Shown here: in pieces, positions 47,117-55,851 of the stretch
Position numbering within the stretch: position 1 is the stretch's first letter
How the letters are laid out: each line of letters starts with the position of its first letter
Source: Deinococcus apachensis DSM 19763
GTDB taxonomy: Bacteria; Deinococcota; Deinococci; Deinococcales; Deinococcaceae
NCBI RefSeq assembly: GCF_000381345.1
Contig: NZ_KB906400.1
Location: forward strand, 62,001-126,000
Reading direction: 5' to 3'
DNA: 64,000 bases
The notes under the pieces: generated by a model
What the model saw: only the letters and a program-made list of their open reading frames with translations
Database searches by the model: none
What the model was told of the DNA's origin: nothing
Made by a program: the position numbers and the translations under genes

Positions 47117-48001
47117 TCACTCCTGCCCGGCCACTTCCACCGGCTGGAGGGTGAGGTCCATGCTGCCGGTCAGGCGGCCACTCGCGTGGGCGGCGCAGCG
47201 GAAGGTGTGGAGCTTCCCCTCGTGCGCGGCCGGGGTGACCTCGAACCGGGCGGGCTCCCCGGCCCAGCAGAAGTCCTGAGCCTCCACCCGGCCGCGCACC
47301 ACCCGGTACGGCACCCGTCCGCCCCCCAGTCCCAGCCCCGCCAGTTCGGCAAGCTGGCCCATCAGGATGGCGACGGGCATGGCGGGGTAGTGCTCGAAGT
47401 GCCCGGCGCACGCCTCGGCGGGCACGCCCTCCAGGGTGCGGGTGAGGGTCTGGCCCCGCCGCTCGATCAGGCCGGGGGGCAGGGCCCCCATGGCGGCGCC
47501 GCTCTCGGGGGTCGGCCTGCGGCGCGACTGAAACAGCCGCTCGAAGGCGGCCTCGGTCAGCACGGTGTACTCGACCTCCAAGTGGGCGAGCGGCACGCCC
47601 CCGACTGTCGCCACGATGGAGGTGCGCGCCATCCGCTTGGAGAGGTCGATCAGCGCGGCGCGTAGCGCGACCGGCGAGCCGTAGGGGGCGTCACTCGGGT
47701 AGCCCTCGTACCGGGCCTGCTGGGCCAGGTAGTACCGCCGCTTGTCGTCCCCCTGCTCCAGCGCCGCTCGGCACAGCCCGGCGATGGCGGCATGTCGGCT
47801 GAGTTCCGCCCCCTGGATGGGACCCAGCTCGGCGCCCTGCGGCAACTCGGCGCGCACCTGGGCCCCGAACGTCTCGCCGTCGAACTGGAGGGCTTGCAGC
47901 GCGAAATACGGCGGCCGCACGCAGATGCGCCGGAGCAGCGCTTCTTCCTCCACCTGCACCGGGTTGACGGGAAAGGGTCTGGCGAATGGAATTTGCAGCA
48001 T
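47117..48001 (-). CDS. Probable hotdog-fold protein (dehydratase/thioesterase-like)
   Basis: 294 residues with no signal peptide. The C-terminal half has HFEHYPAMPVAILMGQLAELAG followed by RVEAQDFCWAGEP, similar in layout to FabZ/ApeI-type hotdog domains (H...P..P...M....). The N-terminal half has GPIQGAELSRHAAIAGLCRAAL and a long strand region, as in a second hotdog module. If so it could act on acyl thioesters. The match is by pattern only. An AT-rich stretch at 48050-48118 upstream probably holds the promoter. Confidence 0.5.
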   Translation of the reverse strand: MLQIPFARPFPVNPVQVEEEALLRRICVRPPYFALQALQFDGETFGAQVRAELPQGAELGPIQGAELSRHAAIAGLCRAALEQGDDKRRYYLAQQARYEGYPSDAPYGSPVALRAALIDLSKRMARTSIVATVGGVPLAHLEVEYTVLTEAAFERLFQSRRRPTPESGAAMGALPPGLIERRGQTLTRTLEGVPAEACAGHFEHYPAMPVAILMGQLAELAGLGLGGGRVPYRVVRGRVEAQDFCWAGEPARFEVTPAAHEGKLHTFRCAAHASGRLTGSMDLTLQPVEVAGQE

Positions 48002-48118
48002 GCTACTCCTGAGCGGCGAGTGCCCGCCGCCGATGTGGGCGCGGATTGGTTAAAGATCAGCTAAAGGAACGGGCCCAAGATATATGCAACTCGGGGGATT
48101 TTGGATCTTCATTAAATC

Positions 48119-50101
48119 TTAATTGACGCGGCGCGTCTCCTGTTCCGCCCCGGATTCAGCCCACCCGCTCGCGTCCACCCGGCGCAACTGCTTCTCCAGT
48201 TCGTGGGGCGGCAGGGGTCTGGACCAGTAAAAGCCCTGGCCTACATGGCAGCCCAGGTCGCGCACCACCTCGAGCTGGGCCTGCGTCTCGATCCCCTCCG
48301 CCACCACCTGGAGGTCGAGCGTCTGGGCCACGGTCAGGATCGCCTCGATCAGGGCGAGAGCGTACTGCGGCGTGCGGCGGGGAGCACTCAGGTCATGCAC
48401 GAAGGAGCGGTCGATCTTGATGCTGCTGATGGGCAGATCACGCAGGTACGACAGGGACGAGTACCCCGTCCCGAAGTCGTCGATGGCGAGGGCCAGCCCC
48501 AGTTGCTGAAGGGTGCGTAACGTCTGGCGGACCATCCGGGAATCCCGCAGCAGCGCGCCCTCGGTCAATTCGAGTTCAAGCTGACTGGCTGACACCCCCC
48601 CGCTCTTCAATGCGGCCATCACCGTATCCACGAAGTCCGGCTGGGCGAGCTGAAGCGGCGCCACGTTGACGGTGACCCTCACGGCCCGCCCGGTCCGCTG
48701 CTGCCATTGCCGGACCTGAGCGCAGGCCGCCCCCAACACCCACGTTCCGATGGGCACGATGGCCCCGCTGCTCTCGGCCACTGGGATGAACTCTGCGGGC
48801 GACACCAACCCGAGCTGTGGATGCCGCCAGCGCAGCAGCGCCTCGACCTTGACCAGTTCCCCGCTGTGCAGGTCGTACAGCCCCTGATACTCCAGGAACA
48901 GTTCCTCGCGGCCCAGGGCAGTCTGGATGTCGCGTTCCAGCAGCTTGCGCCGCTCGACCTGCTCGTCGACCTCGGGGGTATAGGGCCGGACCCCGTTCTT
49001 GCCGCTGCCCTTGACCTGATACATGGCTGTGTCCGCGTGTCGCAACAGCGCGTCCCCGTCCTGACCATCCTTGGGAAAGAGACTGACCCCGATGCTGGCC
49101 GTGACCGTCACGGCGGCACCCTGGAGGGTGACGGGCCCCGCCAGCTGGCTGAGCAGCCCGCGGGCCGCCTCCACCGCCTCCGGTCGGGAGTGGTTCGGCA
49201 GCACCACCACGAACTCGTCGCCGCTGATGCGGGCACAGCAGCCCACCTCGCCACAGAAGGCCCGGAAGCGCCGTGCCAGCACCCGCAGCACCTCATCGCC
49301 CGCCTCGTGCCCCAGGGTGTCGTTGATCAGCTTGAAGCCGTCCACATCCACGAACAGCAGGGCCAGCGGCTGCTTCGCTTGCCGGGCCGTTTCCAGGGCC
49401 GCCTGAAGGGTGAGGTTGAAGTGCAGGCGGTTGGGGAGCTCGGTGAGCAGGTCGGTGTAGGCCAGCCGTTGCAGGGTCTCCGCCCTCGCCTCGGCCCGCA
49501 CCACCCGCTCCTTGAAGCCCAGAAACGCCCCCGCGAGCGCCAGCAGCGTCAGGTTGGCGAGGTTGTATTCCGTCAGGGCGAACACCACCCGGTAATCCAT
49601 CTCGGCGTTCTGGTGGAGCGCCACGTACGCGGCGCTGAGCAGCAGGGTGACGCCGAAGAAGAAGTAGGAGACGGCGCGGCCACCCCGGACGTTGGGGACG
49701 AAGAAGGACAGGACGTACAGGGCCGGGACCCAGAAGTAGGTCTCGGTCATCTCGGCGGGAACCGACAGCCCGGGCGGCGTGAAAAACAGCATCGACACGA
49801 ACTTGGTCAGGAAGTAGACGCTGCAAGTCAGGATGATGCCCAGCACGACCCGGCCGGTGCTGCCGGGGCGCAGGAAGAGGGTGAGTTCGAGCAGGCCCAG
49901 CCCCAGGGCGAGCAGGGGGTAGGCGACGGTGTCCAGGAGGTAGGGCTGAGTGGCGCGCGACTCCAGGAGGGCGCCCAGCACGAAGGCGAGGATGGCGAAG
50001 GGCAGCGCGACCAGCAGACTCCGGCGCCAGCCGTCCTCGTCGGGCAGGGTCGGCGCCGGGACCAGGCGGCTCAGCCGTTCCCACCACTGGAGCCCGTTCA
50101 T
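48119..50101 (-). CDS. GGDEF-EAL cyclic-di-GMP signalling protein with membrane sensor
   Basis: 660 residues. About seven membrane helices (27-210) resemble an unknown integral sensor. The GGDEF domain carries SGDEF (ISGDEFVVVLPN) in the active site, which can be active. The EAL domain has EALLRWRHP, NVAPLQLAQPDF, ELTEGALLRD, IDDFGTGYSSLSYL, KIDRSFV and VVAEGIET, all the usual catalytic positions. It may make or break c-di-GMP; the EAL half looks competent. ATG 50101 starts the hydrophobic domain; an upstream in-frame extension is ignored. Confidence 0.94.
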   Translation of the reverse strand: MNGLQWWERLSRLVPAPTLPDEDGWRRSLLVALPFAILAFVLGALLESRATQPYLLDTVAYPLLALGLGLLELTLFLRPGSTGRVVLGIILTCSVYFLTKFVSMLFFTPPGLSVPAEMTETYFWVPALYVLSFFVPNVRGGRAVSYFFFGVTLLLSAAYVALHQNAEMDYRVVFALTEYNLANLTLLALAGAFLGFKERVVRAEARAETLQRLAYTDLLTELPNRLHFNLTLQAALETARQAKQPLALLFVDVDGFKLINDTLGHEAGDEVLRVLARRFRAFCGEVGCCARISGDEFVVVLPNHSRPEAVEAARGLLSQLAGPVTLQGAAVTVTASIGVSLFPKDGQDGDALLRHADTAMYQVKGSGKNGVRPYTPEVDEQVERRKLLERDIQTALGREELFLEYQGLYDLHSGELVKVEALLRWRHPQLGLVSPAEFIPVAESSGAIVPIGTWVLGAACAQVRQWQQRTGRAVRVTVNVAPLQLAQPDFVDTVMAALKSGGVSASQLELELTEGALLRDSRMVRQTLRTLQQLGLALAIDDFGTGYSSLSYLRDLPISSIKIDRSFVHDLSAPRRTPQYALALIEAILTVAQTLDLQVVAEGIETQAQLEVVRDLGCHVGQGFYWSRPLPPHELEKQLRRVDASGWAESGAEQETRRVN

Positions 50102-50511
50102 GCCGACCCTGCCCCCCCGCGGGGGAAAGAGGACACACCGGTCCCCGTCACGACCTGCTTCCCGGCGAGCATCAGCGCTCCAGCAAGGAGAGGAGAGAGG
50201 CGGGGCGGGCGAAAAGGTCGCCGAGGGCGAGTTCAAGGCTGCCCGCGGCTCCGGGCTTAGCCACCATGCTGTGATCGGCCCGGAAGTGCGGCGCTTGTGC
50301 TCGCTTGGCGTGACTCACGCCCGAACTATCCCACGAGACCGGCCTGCCCGGGTGTGTTCTTGCCGAACGAACCTGGCGCCCCACGCGCGGCGGGGCGGGG
50401 TGAGGAACGTTCCTGGGGAGGACCAGCCTGCCGCGCCCCTCCACATTCTTGAACGTCCTGCCATCCTCCCCATCCCTCCTTCCCCTAAGGTAACGGTGCA
50501 GGAGGTGCGTC
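50102..50511. other. 410-base gap without a recognised gene
   Basis: It is the divergent promoter region of the GGDEF-EAL gene and a small stress-like gene. I see a CCCCCCCGCGGGGG run near 50109 and an AGGAGGTG ribosome site at 50500-50507 for the next gene. No conserved riboswitch fold or operator is evident. Confidence 0.4.
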
Positions 50512-50748
50512 ATGACCGACAAGGACAAGAGCCTGGGCGAACGTCTCGGCGAGGCGGCCGACGCCGTGAAGCACAAGGTGAACGAGGGGGCGGACCGCGC
50601 CCGCGCCGAGGGCCACGACTTCAAGGCCGAGACCAGCGACAATCCGCTGGAGAGCGCCGTGGAGAAGGGCAAGGGACTGGTGGACCGGGGCAAGGCCGAG
50701 CTGCATGACGCCGCCAGCGAGCAGAAGGCCAGGGACGCCGGAAGCTGA
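50512..50748 (+). CDS. Small hydrophilic stress-type protein
   Basis: 78 residues: MTDKDKSLGERLGEAADAVK and onward, rich in Lys, Glu, Ala and Asp, with helical repeats (GLVDRGKAELHDAASEQKARDAG) like CsbD-type or LEA-like proteins. AGGAGGTG at 50500-50507 is a near-perfect ribosome site, and a strong terminator follows, so it is a monocistronic, well-translated gene. The exact family is not identified; a role in desiccation or oxidative stress is only a guess. Confidence 0.78.
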   Translation: MTDKDKSLGERLGEAADAVKHKVNEGADRARAEGHDFKAETSDNPLESAVEKGKGLVDRGKAELHDAASEQKARDAGS

Positions 50749-50765
50749 GGAGCGCTGAACAGAGA

Positions 50766-50793
50766 GGGCGTGGTGAAGAAGCCACGCCCTTTT
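50766..50793 (+). terminator. Intrinsic terminator
   Basis: GGGCGTGG (50766-50773), an 8-nt loop, CCACGCCC (50782-50789), then TTTT: a classical intrinsic terminator 18 bp after the small protein's stop. Confidence 0.88.
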
Positions 50794-50802
50794 GCCGTGT
50801 TC

Positions 50803-50857
50803 ATACCGAATGGCCGCTCGCCTCGCCCCTCGTCTGCGGCCCACCGCAACTTGGTAT
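50803..50857. repeat. Short ATACC-ended element
   Basis: The left end CATACCGAATGG and the right end CAACTTGGTATC match the two ends of the repeat at 46904-47104, but only about 55 bp separate them. It ends at the stop codon of the CNNM-type gene. It may be an internally deleted copy. Confidence 0.55.
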
Positions 50858-52194
50858 CAGCCGTCCCCCCGGTCCACCGTGGCGATGATGACCTCGGCGG
50901 GGGGCGTGATCAGCACCTGGTCGATGCGCGCCCCGTCAAGGTCCATCACCTCCAGCGTCCAGCCGTCCGCCACGGCCTGCGACCCCACCTGCGGAAACTC
51001 GCCCAGCACCTCCAGCACGTAGCCCGCCAGGGTGCTGAATTCCTCGTGTTCCAGTCGGGGCAGGGGCAGGGTGTCGCGCAGGTCGTGCATGGGGATGGCG
51101 CCGTCCACCAGGAAGGACCCGTCCTCCCGGCGCACGATCATCTCGGCGTCCTCCGGCGCGTCCACCCCCGCCAGCTCCTTGAGCAGGTCGGTCGCGGTCA
51201 GCAGGCCCGAGAAGGTGCCGTACTCGTCCACCGCAATCGCCAACCGCTGGTGCCCCTCCTGGGTGACCCGGGCCAGCACGTCCTCGGCCCAGGCGGTCTC
51301 GGGCACGTACACCACCGGGCGGATGAGGTCGGCGAGCGGCTCCCCCGTGCGGGAGGCGCGCAGCACGTCCACCACATTGAGCTGCCCGATCACCTCGCCG
51401 ACCTCGTCCACCGCGGGGTAGCGGTCGTGGGGGGAGGCGAGGACCCGCTCCACCACCACGTCCAGGGGACCCGTCACGCCGAGCGCGATCACGTCCGCCC
51501 GGGGCGTCATCAGGTCACGCACCCGGCGGTCGTTGAAGCGCAGCACCCGGTCGATGCGCTCGGTCTCGCCCTCCTCCAGGCTGCCGCTCTCGGCGGCCTG
51601 CTGCACCAGGGCCTTGACGTCCTCCTCGGTGATCTTCTCCTGCGGCTCGCCGCGGATGCCGAAGAGCAGCAGCAGCCCGCGCGTGGTCGTCTCCAGCAGC
51701 CACACGACCGGCCGCACCACCCGCGAGAGCACCGCGAAGAAGGGGGCGACCCGGGCAGCCAGGCCCTCGGGATTGCGCAGGGCGATGTTCTTGGGGGCAA
51801 GTTCCCCCAGCACCAGCGAGAGGAAGGTCACCAGCAGGACGACGGCGACCGAGGCGGCGCTGGCGGCGGCGTTCCCGAACAGGGGCCGCAGCACCGGTTC
51901 GAGGTAGCGGGTGAGGCTGCCGCCCGCGAAGACGGCGCTGATGGTGCCGATCAGCGTGATCCCGATCTGCACGGTGGCGAGGAAGGCGCCGGGCCGCTCG
52001 GCGAGGTCCAGGGCGCGGGCGGCCCCCCGGTGTCCGGCCGTCGCCTGGGCCTGGAGCCGCGACTTGCGGGCCGAGACCACCCCGAGTTCCGAGCCGGAGA
52101 AGAAGCCGTTCAGGATGAGCAGCAGCACCAGGATGCCGAATTCGACGAAGGGGTTCCCCACGGGGGGCAGTGTAGGGGAAAGCCCCGCCAGCAT
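50857..52194 (-). CDS. CNNM/CorC-type transporter with CBS domains
   Basis: 445 residues. The DUF21 membrane domain (about 20-200) has the FFSGSELGVVSARKSRLQ motif and a FLSLVLGELAPKNIALRNP loop. Two CBS domains follow (RVRDLMTPRADVIAL, then YVPETAWAEDVLAR...LAIAVDEYGTFSGLLT). The C-terminal CorC_HlyC domain has FLVDGAIPMHDL and EFSTLAGYVLEVLGEFP. The family is linked to Mg2+ or other ion export and was once called hemolysin-like. It appears to be a single-gene unit. Confidence 0.94.
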   Translation of the reverse strand: MLAGLSPTLPPVGNPFVEFGILVLLLILNGFFSGSELGVVSARKSRLQAQATAGHRGAARALDLAERPGAFLATVQIGITLIGTISAVFAGGSLTRYLEPVLRPLFGNAAASAASVAVVLLVTFLSLVLGELAPKNIALRNPEGLAARVAPFFAVLSRVVRPVVWLLETTTRGLLLLFGIRGEPQEKITEEDVKALVQQAAESGSLEEGETERIDRVLRFNDRRVRDLMTPRADVIALGVTGPLDVVVERVLASPHDRYPAVDEVGEVIGQLNVVDVLRASRTGEPLADLIRPVVYVPETAWAEDVLARVTQEGHQRLAIAVDEYGTFSGLLTATDLLKELAGVDAPEDAEMIVRREDGSFLVDGAIPMHDLRDTLPLPRLEHEEFSTLAGYVLEVLGEFPQVGSQAVADGWTLEVMDLDGARIDQVLITPPAEVIIATVDRGDG

Positions 52195-52245
52195 TTGGCG
52201 CCGGACCCGGAGTCTTCAGCCTCCCTCAAGCCTGGCCCCACCCGC

Positions 52246-52575
52246 CTACCGCCCCATCTGAAGCGCCACCTCGGGTTTTCTGGCATTCCCGCCCACCGCG
52301 CAGGTCACGGGGACGGGAGCGGTGCCCGTATCCCCCAGGGTGCGGAGGGTGAATCTCGCCGTCAGGCCCGTCTGCGTATACTCCTCCACCACCCTGTTCC
52401 CGATGGTCAGGGTCTGCCGCCGCACCTCGCGCTCGCACAGCCTCCGCACGTCCCCGGGCGAAACGGGCCGGGGCCCGAAGGCGGCGAAGCCCCCCACTCC
52501 GACCAGCAGAACCGCTGCCAACACCACCAGGACGGTTCGCCACCTCAGCCCGGCCGTGGCCACGACAGTGTTCAT
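52246..52575 (-). CDS. Membrane-anchored or secreted small protein, unknown
   Basis: 109 residues. The N-terminal helix (VLVVLAAVLLVGVGGFAAFG) is an anchor or uncleaved signal. A roughly 75-residue extracytoplasmic domain with two cysteines (RLCEREVRRQTL, VTCAVGG) follows. I do not recognise it. It lies between the CNNM-type gene and the glycosyltransferase on the same strand. Codon use is like its neighbours. Confidence 0.6.
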   Translation of the reverse strand: MNTVVATAGLRWRTVLVVLAAVLLVGVGGFAAFGPRPVSPGDVRRLCEREVRRQTLTIGNRVVEEYTQTGLTARFTLRTLGDTGTAPVPVTCAVGGNARKPEVALQMGR

Positions 52576-52629
52576 GAGCTTACTTTACGTTCTTCTGGGC
52601 CAGGTGGACATGACCCCGGATGGTGAACC

Positions 52630-54585
52630 TCAGTCCGAGGGCAACGGCACGACCGCGGCCTCGTGGCGCCGCGCGATAGCCTGCCGGAACAGGGCCACCA
52701 GGGCGGTCGCGTGCGTTTCGAAGGCGAAGTCATCCCGGGCGGCGCGGGTATTGGCGGTGAGCTGCGCGAGGCGGGGGCGGTCGCGCAGTTGCGCGGCGGC
52801 GTCCGCGAAGTCGCGGAAGAACAGGCCGAAGTCGTGTTTCTGGGCCAGGGTCTGCATGGCGACGAGGGAATGGCGGTTGTCGCGCATCAGCCAGGGCAGG
52901 CCCGCCGCCGCGTAGGTGCCCAGCCGGGCGGGCAGGTTGAGGTCGTCCCAGTCCGCCCGGCGCAGGTCGCCGCCGTTGCGCGAGTCGAAAATCTGCACCC
53001 AGCCCGCGTCGTACTGCGACAGCTCGCGCACCCAGCCTGCCGGGGTCACCGTGGGGTGGAGGTGCATCAGGCCCGTCTCCAGCCCCTCGCGCGACCAGTT
53101 GGGGAACCACTCGTGAAACTGCGCCCCGTAGAAGTGGACGTGGATGCCCGCCGCCGCCAGTTCGCTCCACGGCACCATCCCGAGCGGCCGCCCCGCGCAG
53201 ACCGTGTGAAGCTGGCCGTCCCGCTCCGAGAGCTTGGGCGCCCACTCGTCCGTCATCCACACCCGGCTGGGCAGGTCGCCGTCGAGCAACAGGGTGGGCT
53301 TATCGGCAAAGCGGCCCCCTGTGGCGAGCCGGAACCACTCGCGGTTTTCCGGGCTGATGAAGACGTGCCCGTCGGCGCGTTCCAGCACCTCGATCAGGGT
53401 GGACCACAGGCCGTGCTCCAGGCAGATGAAGGGGCCCTCCTTGAAGTGGAAGACGGCCGGGATGCCCAGGTCGGCCCCCAGAATCTGGTGAATGAAGGCG
53501 AGGTCCTGCCAGTTGAGCAGCGCGTAGATCACGTCCGGCTTGGCGGCCCGGACCCGCTCGCGCCAGGCCGCGTCGAAGGGCAGCGTCTCGATGTGGCCGA
53601 AGGGAAAGGGCCCCGCCGCGTCCCAGGTCTCGGTCTTGGGGAGCCACAGGGCCGAGAGCCGGTGCCCCAGCGCCTCCAGGGCCGTGACGCGCTCGGGGTT
53701 GAAGCCCAGCGACCCCACCAGCAGGATGTGCAGGCCATTCCGGGCGGAGCCGGGACGCGGCGTGGCGAAGGGGCCGTAGCGCTCGCGCTCGTCCGTCCGC
53801 ATCCCGCGCGAGGGCTGGAAGTTGAGCCACACGTCCTCCCCCACCCCGTAGTGCGCCCGGTAGCGCGACAGCCCGCCGACGAAGCCCGCGATGATCTTGT
53901 GCCGCTGGTCGGGGTGGTCGACCCACTCGCAGGTCACTTTCCCGGCATAGGCGAAGCGCGCCCCCTGCGCGAGCAGGTCACGCCAGAAGTTCAGCTCCAG
54001 CCGGTCCGAGACCTCCTCCTCACGGGGGGTCCAGCGCACGGCGCCCTCCAGGCGGCGGCGGTGCATCACCTGCACGGGGGCCAGGGGGTTGCCGCTCGGC
54101 ACGCGCTCACCCCGCTTCGCCGCCGGGGGGGAAGCGATCACCTCCGCCTCGCGGCCCACGGCCTCCTCGCCGCGCAGGGTAGGGCCGTAATTCCAGTACG
54201 CCCAGCGCACGCCCCCGTAGGCGAGGTCCACCTCCGGCCGGGCGTCCAGCACCTCGGCCAGCGTCTGGAGGTGGTCGGGGTAGTACACGTCGTCGGACGG
54301 GAGGTAGGCGAGGTAGGTGCCCCGCGCCTCCCGGGTGGCGACGTTGAGGGCGTGGCCCAGGCCGCGGTTGCGCTCGAAGCGGATCAGGTGGATGCGGGGG
54401 TCCGCCAGATAGGGCGCCAGGACCTCGGCGGTGTCGTCCGGCGAGCCGTCGTCCACGACGATCAGTTCCCAGTCGGTCAGCGTCTGGGCGAGGAGGCTTT
54501 CCAGGGCGCGCGGCAGGAAGGCCGCCTGCCTGAAGGTGGGCATCAGGACCGAGACCCGGGGCGTGGGGGTCTCAGCGCGCGGCAT
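52630..54585 (-). CDS. Two-domain glycosyltransferase (GT2 + GT-B)
   Basis: 651 residues. Positions 10-260 are a GT2 domain: VSVLMPTFRQAAFLPRALES, ELIVVDDGSPDDTAEVL, then the DXD-like PSDDVYYPDH (about 100). Positions 285-640 are a GT-B-like glycosyltransferase (HILLVGSLGFNPERVTALEALG, HVFISPENREWF, ARLGTYAAAGLPWLMRDN). The fusion would add two sugars in a row to an acceptor, as in surface glycan or S-layer glycan assembly. No polysaccharide export gene is next to it; the nearest relevant gene is the tyrosine kinase at 10854. Confidence 0.85.
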   Translation of the reverse strand: MPRAETPTPRVSVLMPTFRQAAFLPRALESLLAQTLTDWELIVVDDGSPDDTAEVLAPYLADPRIHLIRFERNRGLGHALNVATREARGTYLAYLPSDDVYYPDHLQTLAEVLDARPEVDLAYGGVRWAYWNYGPTLRGEEAVGREAEVIASPPAAKRGERVPSGNPLAPVQVMHRRRLEGAVRWTPREEEVSDRLELNFWRDLLAQGARFAYAGKVTCEWVDHPDQRHKIIAGFVGGLSRYRAHYGVGEDVWLNFQPSRGMRTDERERYGPFATPRPGSARNGLHILLVGSLGFNPERVTALEALGHRLSALWLPKTETWDAAGPFPFGHIETLPFDAAWRERVRAAKPDVIYALLNWQDLAFIHQILGADLGIPAVFHFKEGPFICLEHGLWSTLIEVLERADGHVFISPENREWFRLATGGRFADKPTLLLDGDLPSRVWMTDEWAPKLSERDGQLHTVCAGRPLGMVPWSELAAAGIHVHFYGAQFHEWFPNWSREGLETGLMHLHPTVTPAGWVRELSQYDAGWVQIFDSRNGGDLRRADWDDLNLPARLGTYAAAGLPWLMRDNRHSLVAMQTLAQKHDFGLFFRDFADAAAQLRDRPRLAQLTANTRAARDDFAFETHATALVALFRQAIARRHEAAVVPLPSD

Positions 54586-54707
54586 CGGGCGCTTCCGGAG
54601 AGGGAGGGGGGACGTTCACCCGGCCAGCATGGCCCAGAAGGCCGTTCATCGTCCAGAGCGACTAGGGCGGGCACCGGGCCAACGTACACTCGGGGCGGAG
54701 GCGCCCC

Positions 54708-55697
54708 ATGCGTGACCATCCCGTTCGTCGCCCGCTCGCCGGACTCGCCCTCGCGGTGGGGCTCGCCTTGGCCGGAAGCCTGGCCCTGCGAGGAGAACGC
54801 GCTCAGGAACCGGGCCAGTGGTCCACCCGGGCCCCCATTCCGCTGGCCGACGGCGAGGTGGGCGTCGCCGGGGTGGGGGGCCGCGTCCACGTGCTGGGCG
54901 GCTACAGCGGAAACGGGCGGCTGCACGCGGAGTACGACCCGGGGGCGGACACCTGGCGGCTGCGGGCCCCCCTGCCCCGCGCCCTGCACCACGTCGGGGC
55001 CGCCGGGCTGGGCGGGCGGCTGTACCTCGTGGGCGGGTACGACCACACGACCGGGCGGGGGGTGGCGGACGTGTTCGAGTACGACCCCGGGACGGACCGC
55101 TGGCGGGCCAGGGCACCCATGCCCACCGCCCGGGGTGCCCTGGGAGTCGCGGTGCTGGGTGGGAAGCTGTACGCGGTCGGGGGCCGGGACCGGGCGGACA
55201 CCGGGGCCAACGAGCGGTACGACCCGGCCACGAACACCTGGACGAGGCTCGCGCCGCTGCCCACCCCCCGCGATCACCTCGCGGTCGCCGCACTGAACGG
55301 ACGAATTCACGCAGTGGCCGGACGGCTCGAAACGTACACCCGCAACACGGGCGCACACGAGGCTTACGACCCGGGGGCGAACCGCTGGACTCCCCTCGCC
55401 CCGCTGCCCACGCCCCGGAGCGGCGTCGCGGCGGCGGTGCTCGCCGGGAGGCTCCTCGTCCTCGGGGGGGAGGGGCCGGGGGGCACCTTCAGCCAGAACG
55501 AGGCCTACGACCCCAGTCGCAACTGCTGGACCCGGATAGCCCCCCTGCCGACCGCCCGACACGGAACGGGCGCGGCGGTGGTGGGCGGGGTGATGTACGT
55601 CCCGACCGGGGCGCCCACGCCGGGGGCCTCCCGAACCGCCGTGAACGAGGCGTTCACCTGGACTCCGGGGGAGGGATCTCTGCCCTGCACGGGGTGA
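54708..55697 (+). CDS. Kelch-repeat protein, exported
   Basis: 329 residues. An N-terminal hydrophobic signal (LAGLALAVGLALAGSLAL) leads into six kelch repeats with the repeating GG doublet and W pattern: VHVLGGYSGNG...YDPGADTWRL, LYLVGGYDHTTG...YDPGTDRWRA, LYAVGGRD...YDPATNTWTR, and three more ending YVPTGAP. It should form a six-bladed beta-propeller outside the membrane. The ligand is unknown. It is divergent from the glycosyltransferase. Confidence 0.9.
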   Translation: MRDHPVRRPLAGLALAVGLALAGSLALRGERAQEPGQWSTRAPIPLADGEVGVAGVGGRVHVLGGYSGNGRLHAEYDPGADTWRLRAPLPRALHHVGAAGLGGRLYLVGGYDHTTGRGVADVFEYDPGTDRWRARAPMPTARGALGVAVLGGKLYAVGGRDRADTGANERYDPATNTWTRLAPLPTPRDHLAVAALNGRIHAVAGRLETYTRNTGAHEAYDPGANRWTPLAPLPTPRSGVAAAVLAGRLLVLGGEGPGGTFSQNEAYDPSRNCWTRIAPLPTARHGTGAAVVGGVMYVPTGAPTPGASRTAVNEAFTWTPGEGSLPCTG

Positions 55698-55851
55698 GGT
55701 TGTCCCAGCACGGGGGCCGGGGCGAGCCGTGGATCAACTCGAACACTGGGCACATCCAGCGGGTGATGGACCCCCTGCGCCGCCCCACGGTCCGTGGGGA
55801 GTCGGGGGTCTCTCGGGAGGCAGGCTCATCACGTCACGCGGGTCAGCTCAG

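Noticed and set aside
50102..50511. c-di-GMP riboswitch upstream of the GGDEF-EAL gene
   Set aside because: No GEMM-like conserved core or paired stems could be identified by eye.
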